Source: Parasulfitobacter algicola (lineage in GTDB: Bacteria; Pseudomonadota; Alphaproteobacteria; Rhodobacterales; Rhodobacteraceae). Taken from it: a DNA stretch of 64,000 nt. How positions within the stretch are numbered: the stretch's first letter is position 1; every line of letters begins with the position of its first letter. Below the pieces are notes generated by a model. The model saw only the letters and a program-made list of their open reading frames with translations. It was not told the DNA's origin and ran no database searches. The position numbers and the translations under genes are program-made. The stretch is taken from contig NZ_JABUFE010000001.1 of assembly GCF_013315265.1 (NCBI RefSeq), positions 531,001 to 595,000 of the forward strand, read 5' to 3'. Shown here one piece after another: positions 44,001 through 54,281 of the stretch.

Positions 44001-47000
44001 TTAATTGCCCAAAAGCGTGTTGGGGCAGGTAAATTCTGTCAGTGCTGCCAATGTGACGGGATTATTGACGCCTGTGACCGTGATCCGCATGCGGACGTTT
44101 GACCCAAATGTTATGGTAAAATTATCGCGGTCAGTTTCGGTAATATCGCCGCGATCAAACAGTCTGAAAGGGGCCCATTCACCTGTTGTGCTGATATCAG
44201 GATTCACAGAACGAGGTAGTCTGAACAACACACTTCTTCGCAAACCATCTTCAGGGGGCCATAGCAGCGGCGTTTGAGGTATGTCTGAGCCTTCGCGCAG
44301 AATAATGCGTTTATCACCACCAATATTGAATTGAACGCTGTTGACCTCTTCGCTTGAAAATAGCAAGTCTGCTCCGAACACCACGCGGGGCTGCAATGCA
44401 TTTGCAGGGAAGAATGCTGTGCGAATTTTATCGGCATTCTGAAAAGCAATTAACGCGTCGGTTGTTTCACCCGAAGTACCCAGTCCCCCTTTCCACGTCC
44501 ACGGATCGGTTGTCTGATCTACAAACTCTACCAGATTTTCATCGAAAAATGAATCAAACAATCCATCGTTGCCGAATATTCTGGAAAAATCAGAAATCGT
44601 AATTTCATCACGCGCATTCCGCACAAAAGGGTATTTCCCGGTCGATGTGATCTCGCATTGTTCGGCCCCCTGGGCTTGCCAGGCGGCTGATACTTCCTGT
44701 TGAACGCGCGCCAGCCTAAGATCGGCGATATCGCCTGCAACTTTGATGACAATTGCATCAACAGGCACAGGAAGCCCGCGTCCGACCAGATTGAGTTCTT
44801 GCAGACTGGTTGCCAGCTGGTCGCTGTCACTAATAGCTTGAACCGGTGACAATGCGCGATTCACGTTGTCATACACATCCTGAAACGCGGGCTGCAACGG
44901 GGCGAGTTTGTTGCTGGGATCATCGCCTGATGTCGGGGCCAGTGCGGCGCGCAAGGATCTGTAAGGATCAGGTGCTGCCAATGGATCAAAGGGCAAATTT
45001 GGGGCAATGCCATCAATCGGATTTGGCGCATCCTCGGGCAGATCAAAGCCCAGACCATCGCCGATACCTGTCAGATAAGTTGCTTTGGCCACTTCTTCGG
45101 CAAAGCGGTCAATGGGGCGGGCATCACCAGACAGCAGGAATGTCAGATCAGCGGCATCGGCCAAACCAGTCACGTCGCGTGTTGTGAAATCATTCAGAAA
45201 GTCACGCCAGACCTGCTGGAATTCAGTATAATAAATCTCGGCCACATCAACGCCGATATCGCTTGGTGATCTGGATTCAGACCGGGGCAGACCGCGCACC
45301 CAATATTCATTGGATGCAATTTCCGACATGCTGATGATGTTTGGTAAGATTGCAGATTGATAGCCAAGGCGCGTATAAATCCCGTCAATGCCTTGATCGA
45401 GCCCCAGACCTGATGAGCGTGCAAAGACCCGCGCGCTGATCGGGCCAAGTTCTGATTGTGGGCGCCAATCTGGAATTGCTTGCGCGACGGGCAGATTAAC
45501 TAACAAGTCAAACGCCCGTTGTGATGGGCTGTATTCAGCAATCATCTCGCGGTTTTGGGCGACAAGATAGGCATCTGTTTCGATGGGGGGCAGCGTTTTG
45601 CTGTCCAGCATTGCTGCCATATGTGTCATTAGATTTTCGCGCGTCGTGCGACGACCCGATCCCGGATACAGACTTTCGAATGTTGCACGTGCATGCGCCA
45701 AGATTGCATCGCGATCAATTGGACCTTCGCCGGCCAGACCGAGGTAATATTTCAGCGCGTCAAAACGCTGCGCCGTGGGCAAGTCTTCATCGCGCAGATC
45801 TTTTTGTAGATGTACCATGTAACGCGTCAAAAGCAGGCTGCTCAGCGCACGATCATAGGCGCTGACATGACCACTGCGGATCTTACGTTCCTTGTTCAGA
45901 CCCGGTGCCAATGACGCAACGCGATCCACGATTGATCCGCCTTCATCCAGTTCAAAGCCCTCTGGCGCTTTAGCTAGCGTGTCAAGCGGCCCTAGAATAC
46001 GCAGAAAATCACTGTCGGTCACGTTGCGCACAGGGATATCGTTCAGTTGAAACGCAGATGAATAGCTGGCCAGATTCTGATCAGCTGTCGCGATGGCATC
46101 ACGGTTGAAAAAGAAACCCGTCAGCCAGCTAACCAGCAAAACTACGACCGACGTCGCCATCACGCCGATACCCGCCCCGCGCAGAATTTTGCGGCGGCGG
46201 CTTAACCTGTCATCACGCGATACCAAGGCAGCTTCGCCCAGGATAACGTTGGAAAACAGTTTGGATACGAAATAGCTGCGGTTCATCGTTTGTGACAAAG
46301 GCTTTGCCCGCGCCGGATCTTCTTGCGTGGCCGAAGCAAAATAAACGCCACGCATCAGCGGCCGGTTTATAAAATCAGTACCAGAGGTGAGTTCTTCTAC
46401 AATTTCGACCAAGCTGTCGTGAAGCTGGGAAATCTGCGCAGGAAAGCGAAAGATCTGCCCACGGCGCGATATATCGGGTTCCTGTTGCAGCCGTTCCAGC
46501 AGCAAACCGTTCAGACGATCTTGCAGGGCGTGGAATTCACCGCTGAAATGTTCCGCCAAATTGTCGCTTGAGGCGCTTTCCTTGATATCAAAGGTCATGC
46601 CCCAGACCTGTTCGCGCGCTTCTTTGCCCAACCCGTCAAAAAACTGCTTAAAGCCATTCAGCTGATCGGTTTTTGTCAAAACGATATAAATCGGAATGCG
46701 CGCTTTCAGCGTTTCATCCAGTTCCGATAGACGTTGCCGGATTGAGCGGATATCGCGCAGCCGTTCATCCGGGTTTTGCGTCAGAAGATCAGTCAATGAA
46801 ATGGTGATGACAACACCGTTGATCGGTTGACCCGGACGGTGACGCTTGAGCATGTTCAAGAACCCAAGCCAGCCTGCCTTGTCACGCGCGGCGGCTGTTT
46901 CCTGTGTAGTATAGCGGCCTGCAGTATCAATCAGAATGGCGCGATCCGTGAACCACCAGTTACAGTTGCGCGTACCGCCGACCCCCTGCAATGGTTCTGC

Positions 47001-47501
47001 ACCCATCGCATCGCCTAATGGAAATTTCAGACCAGAGTTAACCAAAAGCGTGGTTTTACCCGCACCCGGCGCACCGATCATCAGGTACCATGGGAAACTA
47101 TAAGCGTATCCCATCCGCTTGCCGACAACCTTGCGCATCAGCTTCATTGCGTCTTTTAGACGATTGCGCAGTTCTTCGATTTCTTCTTTTGTTTCAGCAG
47201 CCTCACGATCCTCTGGGCTTTCGGCGATATCGTCGATCATCGCCTTTTCGGCTTTGCGTGCTTTCAGCCAGCCCATCACCATCCAAAGGATCCAAAGGCC
47301 GAAAACAACGCCGATGATGATTAATCTGCGCGATACCGGCGCAAGCGGACGCCCACCGCCAAGTTCAAGCGATGGACCGTAAAGCCAGACAATTGCACAA
47401 ATCGCAATGACCCAGATGATCGAAATAAATCTGCGACCCAGAACACCTGCATAGCTTTCAACATATGATCTGATGCTGCTATATACTGAGAGAGGATTCA
47501 T
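44001..47501 (-). CDS. tssM: TssM (IcmF) membrane-complex protein of T6SS-2
   Basis: This 1166-residue IcmF-family protein has N-terminal transmembrane helices at about 26-42 and 60-78. Walker A is GAPGAGKTT (143-151), with GGTRNCNWWF and LIDTAGRYTTQE following. A third transmembrane segment lies near residue 445 (GIGVMATSVVVLLVSWL). The periplasmic part ends with a beta-rich segment (FTITFGSNVRMRITVTG, FTCPNTLLGN). It starts four bases inside tssL. With TssL it forms the inner part of the T6SS-2 envelope complex; the usual TssJ partner is not encoded nearby. Confidence 0.97.
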   Translation of the reverse strand: MNPLSVYSSIRSYVESYAGVLGRRFISIIWVIAICAIVWLYGPSLELGGGRPLAPVSRRLIIIGVVFGLWILWMVMGWLKARKAEKAMIDDIAESPEDREAAETKEEIEELRNRLKDAMKLMRKVVGKRMGYAYSFPWYLMIGAPGAGKTTLLVNSGLKFPLGDAMGAEPLQGVGGTRNCNWWFTDRAILIDTAGRYTTQETAAARDKAGWLGFLNMLKRHRPGQPINGVVITISLTDLLTQNPDERLRDIRSIRQRLSELDETLKARIPIYIVLTKTDQLNGFKQFFDGLGKEAREQVWGMTFDIKESASSDNLAEHFSGEFHALQDRLNGLLLERLQQEPDISRRGQIFRFPAQISQLHDSLVEIVEELTSGTDFINRPLMRGVYFASATQEDPARAKPLSQTMNRSYFVSKLFSNVILGEAALVSRDDRLSRRRKILRGAGIGVMATSVVVLLVSWLTGFFFNRDAIATADQNLASYSSAFQLNDIPVRNVTDSDFLRILGPLDTLAKAPEGFELDEGGSIVDRVASLAPGLNKERKIRSGHVSAYDRALSSLLLTRYMVHLQKDLRDEDLPTAQRFDALKYYLGLAGEGPIDRDAILAHARATFESLYPGSGRRTTRENLMTHMAAMLDSKTLPPIETDAYLVAQNREMIAEYSPSQRAFDLLVNLPVAQAIPDWRPQSELGPISARVFARSSGLGLDQGIDGIYTRLGYQSAILPNIISMSEIASNEYWVRGLPRSESRSPSDIGVDVAEIYYTEFQQVWRDFLNDFTTRDVTGLADAADLTFLLSGDARPIDRFAEEVAKATYLTGIGDGLGFDLPEDAPNPIDGIAPNLPFDPLAAPDPYRSLRAALAPTSGDDPSNKLAPLQPAFQDVYDNVNRALSPVQAISDSDQLATSLQELNLVGRGLPVPVDAIVIKVAGDIADLRLARVQQEVSAAWQAQGAEQCEITSTGKYPFVRNARDEITISDFSRIFGNDGLFDSFFDENLVEFVDQTTDPWTWKGGLGTSGETTDALIAFQNADKIRTAFFPANALQPRVVFGADLLFSSEEVNSVQFNIGGDKRIILREGSDIPQTPLLWPPEDGLRRSVLFRLPRSVNPDISTTGEWAPFRLFDRGDITETDRDNFTITFGSNVRMRITVTGVNNPVTLAALTEFTCPNTLLGN

Positions 47502-48979
47502 TGCGGTGTCCCGTCTTGATTATTGCCGTCATAAAGATCATGGCGCAATAAGGATGGTGGTACGCGTGCACCAATTTTGCGCACAATTATATCTGTGCGC
47601 CGGTTGGCTTGGCGGCCTTCGATGGTGTCATTTGTCGCAACTGGCGAAGTATCACCTTTGCCTTCTACCGTTATGAATTCAGACGATCCGACCATATTTT
47701 CAATACGTTCGCGCACAGCATTTGCGCGCGCTTCAGACAATTCAAAGTTTGACGCAAAGCGCGAGCCTGATCCAACACGCGAACTGTCTGTATGCCCTTG
47801 GATTGTAACTTCGAAATCATTGATGGCGATACCAGTGCCAATCCGGTCAAAGACATCATAGAAGTCTGGTTCAACCACTGCGCTACCACTTGCAAATGCA
47901 CCTGTGTTCAGGACCCTGACAAGAACCGCATCGCCTTCGCGCACCAAAATAACCAGACCTTCGTCAACTTCGCGTTGCAGGAAGGCCATAAATTCCTCAA
48001 TCGGATCAGGCGGCGGTGGTAAGACGGGCGCTGGTACAACCTCGGGAATTTCAGGTTCGACAACCTCGGGAATGACCGGGGGTGGTGGCGGATCGGGTAT
48101 GAAAATACTTGGAATCGCATTTGGTGGCAGGTTCGCAAAAGTCAGCAAAACCTCATCCGATGATCGGTTAAGGGAATAGGACAAAGCGGAATAAAGCAGT
48201 GTAAATGTCAAAACCAATGCACCAGCAATCGCCCAAAGTAACCGACCGGATTTAATAGGCTCGTGGGCGGCATCTTCGCCTTGCCAGCGGGGGGACAGAT
48301 CACGTTCAAATGTACCAAGCTGTGTGCGCAAAGTGCGATACAGACCATCGCGGATCTGGGCCAGCTCCATTGACCCGCGGGCAGACACACGGGTTCGTCC
48401 CTCAAAACCAAGGGACAAACACAGATAGATCAACATCAGAATGTCGCGGTGCGCGCCGGGATTGCTTTGAAAATGGTTCAGCAATTCAAAAACGCGGTCG
48501 CCGCCAGTCACGTCGATGTGAAATGTGGACACCAGCCCCGATACAGACCAGTCCGCACCCCATGGTGTGTTGCGGATAACATCGTCCAGCGTGGCGCAGA
48601 CGATATAATGCGCAGCACGAGACTGTTCAGGGACAATGCCTGATGATGCCAGCTGCGCCTCGTATTCCTTGACCGCTTGCGTGGTTTCGCGCCGCAATGT
48701 GCCAAGATCAGGCGGTGCCGTGCGCACGCGCAGGGTATGGGCCAGATTTAAAAGTGCGGCCGCTTCGGCCACCAAAAGGGGTACTTCGCCACCGGAAAGA
48801 CGAAATTCGGACAGCATTTCTGCAATTGGCAGGTCAGAAACAGGTTCAACGGGTGTTTCATAAACAGGTGTCTGATCGGGTTCAGCAGATTTTGCCCCGC
48901 GATCACGCCCCGGTGTCGGTAATACAATCCTTGGATCGTTATTGTCGTTATTATCAACGGGATCAGACGAAGACGCCAT
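47498..48979 (-). CDS. tssL: TssL with OmpA-type domain of T6SS-2
   Basis: This is 493 residues from the ATG at 48979, which overlaps the tssK stop by one base (TAATG); an ATG at 48994 is less likely. The DotU part has LDDVIRNTPWGADW, GGDRVFELLNHF and LGFEGRTRV. A transmembrane helix lies near residue 265 (LLWAIAGALVLTFTLLYSAL). A Pro/Glu-rich linker (PPPPVIPEVVEPEIPEVV) leads to the periplasmic OmpA domain (IQGHTDSSRVGSGSRFASN, LSEARANAVRERI, GKGDTSPVATNDTIEGRQANRR). The OmpA domain should grip peptidoglycan. Confidence 0.96.
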   Translation of the reverse strand: MASSSDPVDNNDNNDPRIVLPTPGRDRGAKSAEPDQTPVYETPVEPVSDLPIAEMLSEFRLSGGEVPLLVAEAAALLNLAHTLRVRTAPPDLGTLRRETTQAVKEYEAQLASSGIVPEQSRAAHYIVCATLDDVIRNTPWGADWSVSGLVSTFHIDVTGGDRVFELLNHFQSNPGAHRDILMLIYLCLSLGFEGRTRVSARGSMELAQIRDGLYRTLRTQLGTFERDLSPRWQGEDAAHEPIKSGRLLWAIAGALVLTFTLLYSALSYSLNRSSDEVLLTFANLPPNAIPSIFIPDPPPPPVIPEVVEPEIPEVVPAPVLPPPPDPIEEFMAFLQREVDEGLVILVREGDAVLVRVLNTGAFASGSAVVEPDFYDVFDRIGTGIAINDFEVTIQGHTDSSRVGSGSRFASNFELSEARANAVRERIENMVGSSEFITVEGKGDTSPVATNDTIEGRQANRRTDIIVRKIGARVPPSLLRHDLYDGNNQDGTPQ

Positions 48980-50310
48980 TATCTTAGCCCCCAAAGCTCT
49001 AATTCAATGCCGGGAAATTCAGTGGCTAAATGAATCGCCAAAGTCCCTGATTTCTTGACACTATCCCAGATATCGCTGTCAGTATCGAGATCGAAGTACA
49101 CAGTTCCGGCAGAAAAAGGCAATTGGCGTGGCGCAACTGCCGCGGGACGTACAGCAACCCCGGGTAAAGCGACGTTGACCAGTTCAGCAATGCGTTCAAC
49201 CGGGCCGACCTTGATCTGATTGGGCAAGGTGCGGCGCAGGGATTCGTTGGGCATATCTGCACGCACAGCCAGAACAAAGCCCGCTTCTTTCAGCAAAGAT
49301 GCATCGTTGATCATGCCGACGCGAACGCCGTGGCGGCGCTGTTCCAATGGAATAGGCACCGCACTTTGTTCCAGAACCGACGACAAGGCGCGGCGCAGGG
49401 CTGCGAAGACCGGCGCAAATGTGTCTTCGATATCATCGTGGCGATAGGCGGGAAATTCTTCGGGCAGACGGGTCGGTTCGGTCAGCGTGGCCAGTTCGCC
49501 CGCCAGCGATACACAGTGCCGATACAGTATTTCAGGGTGGATCTGACTTGCCTGGGCGTTCAGATGCGCAATCACGGGGCTGGCCCGATTAAGAGCCTGC
49601 AACATGAGGTAATCGCCGACTTCGGCCGCACCCCGCAAACTGGGATCGCCCGCGCGCCGGGCAATGGCTTCGGCCCGGTGGCGGATCAGCCCCAAAAATT
49701 CGGTCAATAATCCAGACAAACGTCTGCTTGCCCCGATATTCAGTGCCGGTGGAATGATCGTTTCATCCAGCACGACAGACAGATCTGTACGCACTTCGAT
49801 CACGCGCCCCAGCATCAGGCGTTCCAGCCCGGACATGTCATCACTGTCCAGTTTCAATGCGAACCGCAATCTTGCCACGCCGATTTCAGCAGAAAATGCG
49901 CTGTCGGTGTTGGCGTCAGCGGCATCATAATCAGATCGCAACTGACGCGCCGAAACGGGGCCATCTTCTGGGGCAAAACTTGGCGCACCCGGACGCAGCA
50001 TTGGCAATGTCAGGAAAACCGTTGCGTTTTTCACGCCTTCCTCAAGGATCAGCGGCGCTGGCAGATCACAGTGTTCGGGCGCAGAAAATGGGGTACCATC
50101 AGCCAGAATACCGCTGATCGACGTCAAGCCAAACCGTCCAATTGCAAGGGCAGACTGATCAATCGATATTTCTGTGATACCCCAAGGATACGGGGCCAGC
50201 GGGCGCGTGGATTCAACAACAAGGTGTTCGGCCCAACGATCTGCTTGTTGAAAATGCTGAGTCCGAAGGAACATGCCTTCGGTCCATGCGACGCGGTTGG
50301 CTGTCTTCAC
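48979..50310 (-). CDS. tssK: TssK baseplate protein of T6SS-2
   Basis: This 443-residue TssK starts MKTANRVAWTEGMFLRTQHFQQADRW and has LGRVIEVRTDLSVVL, PAYRHDDIEDTFAPVFAALR, PFSAGTVYFDLD and the end FPGIELELWGLR. It is colinear with the T6SS-1 copy but distinct. It starts four bases inside the FHA-like gene and ends in a TAATG overlap with tssL. Confidence 0.96.
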   Translation of the reverse strand: MKTANRVAWTEGMFLRTQHFQQADRWAEHLVVESTRPLAPYPWGITEISIDQSALAIGRFGLTSISGILADGTPFSAPEHCDLPAPLILEEGVKNATVFLTLPMLRPGAPSFAPEDGPVSARQLRSDYDAADANTDSAFSAEIGVARLRFALKLDSDDMSGLERLMLGRVIEVRTDLSVVLDETIIPPALNIGASRRLSGLLTEFLGLIRHRAEAIARRAGDPSLRGAAEVGDYLMLQALNRASPVIAHLNAQASQIHPEILYRHCVSLAGELATLTEPTRLPEEFPAYRHDDIEDTFAPVFAALRRALSSVLEQSAVPIPLEQRRHGVRVGMINDASLLKEAGFVLAVRADMPNESLRRTLPNQIKVGPVERIAELVNVALPGVAVRPAAVAPRQLPFSAGTVYFDLDTDSDIWDSVKKSGTLAIHLATEFPGIELELWGLR

Positions 50311-51464
50311 TCGTCTTCCTTCCCAATACCCGTGGTCGCATCGTCATATGCCGCTTTAAAGGCATTTTTGCCCAATGGGGCATTATCCGATGACCATTCT
50401 TTAATATATGTGTCCCAATATCGCATGCGTTTGCCAAATGGCAGACCGCTGTCGACTGCTGCCTTGGTTTCGATGCTATCCGGGGCCAAATCCTGACGTG
50501 CGCGGGACAGCGTGGCATCAATCGCCAAAGTCACCGCTTTTTGTTTGGTAATCAGCGTATCAATTCTGGATCGTGTTTGGTTTGCCGTATCGACACCTGC
50601 AAACCCAAGCAGCACGTCTAATGATGCTGCCGCACGATCAACGTCGGACGCAGGCAATGTGTTCAGGTCCAGCTCTGCTTCGAATTTTTGGGCTTCCTGT
50701 TCCAGCCGTTCGATACCCTCTATCGCGGTGCGCAGTGTTTGACCTGCGGCGTGCATCACAGCGTCTGGTTGTGCGGTGATATCCGCGATGGATAGCCCCG
50801 CAGCTTCCAGAAAAACGCGCAGCAGGTCCAGATCGACCTGAGGTTCCGGGTGTGGTTCCGCCTTTTCGGCAGTATTGCCAATATTTATGACCTGATTTGT
50901 GACAGTCGCTTGGCTTTGCTGATTGGTCCGATCCTCTGGCACATCCCAGTCATCTGGTAATTTGCTACCAAGCTGGTTGATGGGCTGCGTAATCATGGGG
51001 GACGCATCTTCGCGCGGCAGAACGGCATTTGGTGACATCCATTCTTCGCCCGCACGGCCCGGTAACACCCCTGATGCGCCAGCGCCGCCGGGTGTCACAT
51101 CAGATAAAATCGACGAAATTGTCGGTGCCGAAAATTCATCACGTTTCGTATCCCATGTTGAACTGTGCGCCTGTTCAATTCGTGCCGATAATCTGTGTTC
51201 GGCAATCGCGATCTGACTGCCATGTCCGATATCCATAGGCTTTTCAGCAATCACGGGCTGGCCTTCGATTTGCACAGCACCTTCGGTTACCATTTGAAAA
51301 CCCGTACCGCCGCTGCGGATCGTGACCTTTATTTCATCGCTGCCCGTGGTTGGCAAAATCCAGTTGCAATCACGCATCGTGCCGACACTGAAGGCAGATC
51401 TGCCATCAATCACACGGACCTGCCCGACATAGGGACCACCTGTTATCTCAAGCGTCAGACTCAT
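50307..51464 (-). CDS. FHA-like protein of T6SS-2 with degenerate phosphothreonine site
   Basis: This is 385 residues. Its position between tssG and tssK, its overall layout and its helical C-terminal half (LLRVFLEAAGLSIADITAQP, RMRYWDTYIKEWSSDNAPLG) match TagH-type FHA proteins such as the one at 4539-5912. The N-terminal about 95 residues keep the beta-sandwich rhythm but not the signature: Gly-Arg is Gly-Thr (SVGTMRD, 26-32), the SxxH motif is lost (SDEIKV, 42-47), and Asn-Gly is Glu-Gly (67-68). Phosphothreonine binding is therefore unlikely. It may serve as a structural linker of baseplate and membrane complex. Confidence 0.75.
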   Translation of the reverse strand: MSLTLEITGGPYVGQVRVIDGRSAFSVGTMRDCNWILPTTGSDEIKVTIRSGGTGFQMVTEGAVQIEGQPVIAEKPMDIGHGSQIAIAEHRLSARIEQAHSSTWDTKRDEFSAPTISSILSDVTPGGAGASGVLPGRAGEEWMSPNAVLPREDASPMITQPINQLGSKLPDDWDVPEDRTNQQSQATVTNQVINIGNTAEKAEPHPEPQVDLDLLRVFLEAAGLSIADITAQPDAVMHAAGQTLRTAIEGIERLEQEAQKFEAELDLNTLPASDVDRAAASLDVLLGFAGVDTANQTRSRIDTLITKQKAVTLAIDATLSRARQDLAPDSIETKAAVDSGLPFGKRMRYWDTYIKEWSSDNAPLGKNAFKAAYDDATTGIGKEDE

Positions 51465-51501
51465 GCGTCCTCTCGAATTATATGAAGTGTTGGAAATATC
51501 A

Positions 51502-52506
51502 TTATACGGTTGCCTCGATCACGGCCTGATCACTGTCTTTGTCGCTTTCTGCAGATTTCGCCCATGTGTTCCAACCCAATCGCGCCATTGGACCTGCGCC
51601 ACCAAGTTGAGTGTCGGGAACATCTTCGCGGGCCAAAATCACCTGAATGTCAAAATCCAATACAGGGCCCAGATAAAGCCTGATTAGATTTTGCAGGCTG
51701 TTGACCTTGTCTGTTCCTGGCTCAAGTGCCAGAAAATCATGATATCGTACAGGACCCACCACGATACGGATTTTTCCTGATCTTTCGGGCAAATACGCCC
51801 CTGCGGTCGTGTTCTGACCAAGTCGTGCAGGTGTGCGGGTGTTCGAAGCCATGTTTGTTTGTTCTGACACCGGAATCGGCAGCCAGCGATTGTGAAACTG
51901 CTTTACCTGAACGGGCAACTGTAATTCTGCGGCTAAAACTGCACGCAAGCCCTGCGCAGATCGTGTGCGTTGCGCCAAAAGTCCCGCATATCGCAACAGA
52001 CCGTCTTTTGGTAAAGTCGTGTGACGCCGCAGGTTCCCGCTGGACAGTCCGATCAGCGAAAACAGTGCTGTGCGAATGCGGTTTTTCCCATCGGCATTCC
52101 AGCGCAATAGCACAGGAAGACTGTATTTTTCAGCCGCATGAATGAACAGCCACGTCAGGCGATCCGAAAACAGATCAAAAAAGGCACCCAGCCCATATGA
52201 TCTGCGACGGTTCGATAACGTTATCATCTCAGTATATGCGGGCGGAAGGGGCGATAGCGGACCAACAAGACCTGCCAGCGATGCTTCGACCTGAATTCTG
52301 TCATCCTTGACAATAACGGCAGACACCGGTGTCGGTTGAAGCGATGTCAGCGGGGGAGCCGATATCACCAGGTCCAGCCCACGTACTTTTGCTTCGGCCT
52401 CGGCGATACGGATTGCAGAAATGGGATCAAAGGCGGCGGGATCGGCCTGAAGATTGGCGAAAACCGCGTCTGTTTCAGGGTCTGTTACCGGAACGATCTT
52501 GTTCAT
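51502..52506 (-). CDS. tssG: TssG baseplate protein of T6SS-2
   Basis: This 334-residue protein begins four bases inside tssF. TssG features are the GLVGPLSPLPPAYTEMITL segment, FLALEPGTDKVNSLQNLIRLYLGP and VILAREDVPDTQLGG near the end. Two TssG-like halves are visible around LRWNADGKNRIRTALFSLIGL and KIRIVVGPVRYHDF. It builds the wedge with TssE, TssF and TssK at the phage-baseplate-like structure. Confidence 0.94.
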   Translation of the reverse strand: MNKIVPVTDPETDAVFANLQADPAAFDPISAIRIAEAEAKVRGLDLVISAPPLTSLQPTPVSAVIVKDDRIQVEASLAGLVGPLSPLPPAYTEMITLSNRRRSYGLGAFFDLFSDRLTWLFIHAAEKYSLPVLLRWNADGKNRIRTALFSLIGLSSGNLRRHTTLPKDGLLRYAGLLAQRTRSAQGLRAVLAAELQLPVQVKQFHNRWLPIPVSEQTNMASNTRTPARLGQNTTAGAYLPERSGKIRIVVGPVRYHDFLALEPGTDKVNSLQNLIRLYLGPVLDFDIQVILAREDVPDTQLGGAGPMARLGWNTWAKSAESDKDSDQAVIEATV

Positions 52507-54281
52507 ACCATCGCCTCTTCGCCGGCGCGGGGTGGGAATTCAGCCAAAAGATCAGTGCGGTTCTTCATTTTTAACGACAGACGCGTAAACGTGTTTATCG
52601 TCGCATAGCAGCCCAAAAACCGATCAATCATTGTGCCAAAGAAATACGCATCAGACGGGTCGATCACATGATCATCAAAAATCAATGTAATGTCACTGCC
52701 TGGCACCATCGCATTGCCAAGACGCGCAATTCCGGGTTTTGTTTCGATCTCGTGAATGGATGAAATCAGGCGCGTGGGTTCCTTGGCCCCAGTTATATCA
52801 TAAAGGCTGATGATATTGCGCAAAGCAGGCGCGCCGCCTTTGCTGATCGACAGATGATTTAGCGACAGATGTGACAACAGTCGCCAGGCACGATCATCAA
52901 CATCATCGGGCGTATATTGGCTGGACAATGGTTGCAGACAGCTGATGCCAGTGACGGCATCAATCGCATCGGCCAGATACAGTTTCGGCTGGCCGCCACC
53001 GAATGGTAAACGGCTTGGCAAATCGGCGTTCGTGGCCAGAACATCAATGCTGGCTACAGCTTTTGACACCGGACGCGGGCGGTTGATTTCATCGACAAAC
53101 GCAAGGGACGTTTCCCCTTCGCCCCCATCACGCTGTCGCGTATGCCGTCGAAGTTGCCAACCCACTTTGCCGATATTGGTCCCCGACAGACGGTGGAAAA
53201 ACGGATGGATGTCGGTGGCATTTCCATCATCATCGGTCAGTGTGACAGAAGTGACCGAATGCACACGCTGTGTTCTACTTCGCCGCGCATCGGCCATCAA
53301 AGAATAGGTTGTTCGCGTGCCATCCAAAGTGATGGGTTCGGCCCTTTTTTTGAAGTGATTGACCATCGGGGTGCAATGCAACAGCAAACTGGTGTTGTCT
53401 ATGTCGCGTTCCAGACGGCCTGGTGCGGCGTCAAGATACAGATAAACGACGACCTCATCGCTTTGGGATATGCGACTGACATCAACGTCAAAGAACAGAA
53501 ATTTCTGTGGCAGGGCAAAAAATTCCGTCAGCGTGCGGTATCCCAGAAAGCTGTTTTCGGGATAAGGCAACAATCCTTCGGCATCGTCAAATCCCACCTG
53601 TTGCAAGGCTGTGGGTGGTAAAAAGACGGCATCAGCATCGTTGGCGTGGGCGGCCAGTCCGACCTCGGTACAATGATTAAAAAGCAACGCATGCAACGCT
53701 ATGGCCTGACGGGATGGGGCCGCGATATAGAAACGAAGCGTTTGCAGACCGCAAGCAAACAATGGCGTTTTGCTTTCGCGTTTTAGGGTGATGGCCAGGC
53801 AGCCCGATGACTTACCTTCGCGGGTTTGTGGCGCGTCAATCGGGCGGGCCATCAAGCGCACATCAGCAACACTGACGGGGGCCAGTGTTACGGACTGTGT
53901 TGTTCTGAACCGACAGACATCGCTTTCGATGGGATCAGACACAATCTGTGTGTGCCGCGGTACGACCTGTGTCGTATCAAGCGTTTTTTGCGGATGCAGC
54001 TGCACAATCGTCATCGCAGGCACGGGACTAAGATAATGCGGATAAAGCGTTTCCAGAAGCGCGTCGGTCAGTTCTGGCAGGCTATCGTCGATCTTTTGCC
54101 GTATCCTAGCCGAGGTATAGGCGAAACTTTGAATCAGCCGTTCGACATGCGGATCGTCGCTGGTATCCTTTGACAGCCGTAACCGCCCGGCAATCTTTGG
54201 GAATGCCTCGCTGAACCGCGTGGCGCGGCTGCGTAGGGCGTTCAGTTCATCGCTGTAAAATTCAAGAAAGCGGTTAACCAC
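52503..54281 (-). CDS. tssF: TssF baseplate protein of T6SS-2
   Basis: This is 592 residues from the GTG at 54281, which follows GGAGGG at 5 bases and overlaps the tssE stop by 8 bases. The reading VVNRFLEFYSDELNALRSRATRFSEAFPKIAGRLRL in outline is the TssF N-terminus. Later motifs are RLIQSFAYTSARIRQKIDDSLPELTDALLETLYPHYLSPVPAM (in parts), and INTFTRLSLKMKNR at the end. An ATG at 54341 would add 20 unrelated residues. It is a central baseplate wedge protein. Confidence 0.95.
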   Translation of the reverse strand: MVNRFLEFYSDELNALRSRATRFSEAFPKIAGRLRLSKDTSDDPHVERLIQSFAYTSARIRQKIDDSLPELTDALLETLYPHYLSPVPAMTIVQLHPQKTLDTTQVVPRHTQIVSDPIESDVCRFRTTQSVTLAPVSVADVRLMARPIDAPQTREGKSSGCLAITLKRESKTPLFACGLQTLRFYIAAPSRQAIALHALLFNHCTEVGLAAHANDADAVFLPPTALQQVGFDDAEGLLPYPENSFLGYRTLTEFFALPQKFLFFDVDVSRISQSDEVVVYLYLDAAPGRLERDIDNTSLLLHCTPMVNHFKKRAEPITLDGTRTTYSLMADARRSRTQRVHSVTSVTLTDDDGNATDIHPFFHRLSGTNIGKVGWQLRRHTRQRDGGEGETSLAFVDEINRPRPVSKAVASIDVLATNADLPSRLPFGGGQPKLYLADAIDAVTGISCLQPLSSQYTPDDVDDRAWRLLSHLSLNHLSISKGGAPALRNIISLYDITGAKEPTRLISSIHEIETKPGIARLGNAMVPGSDITLIFDDHVIDPSDAYFFGTMIDRFLGCYATINTFTRLSLKMKNRTDLLAEFPPRAGEEAMV

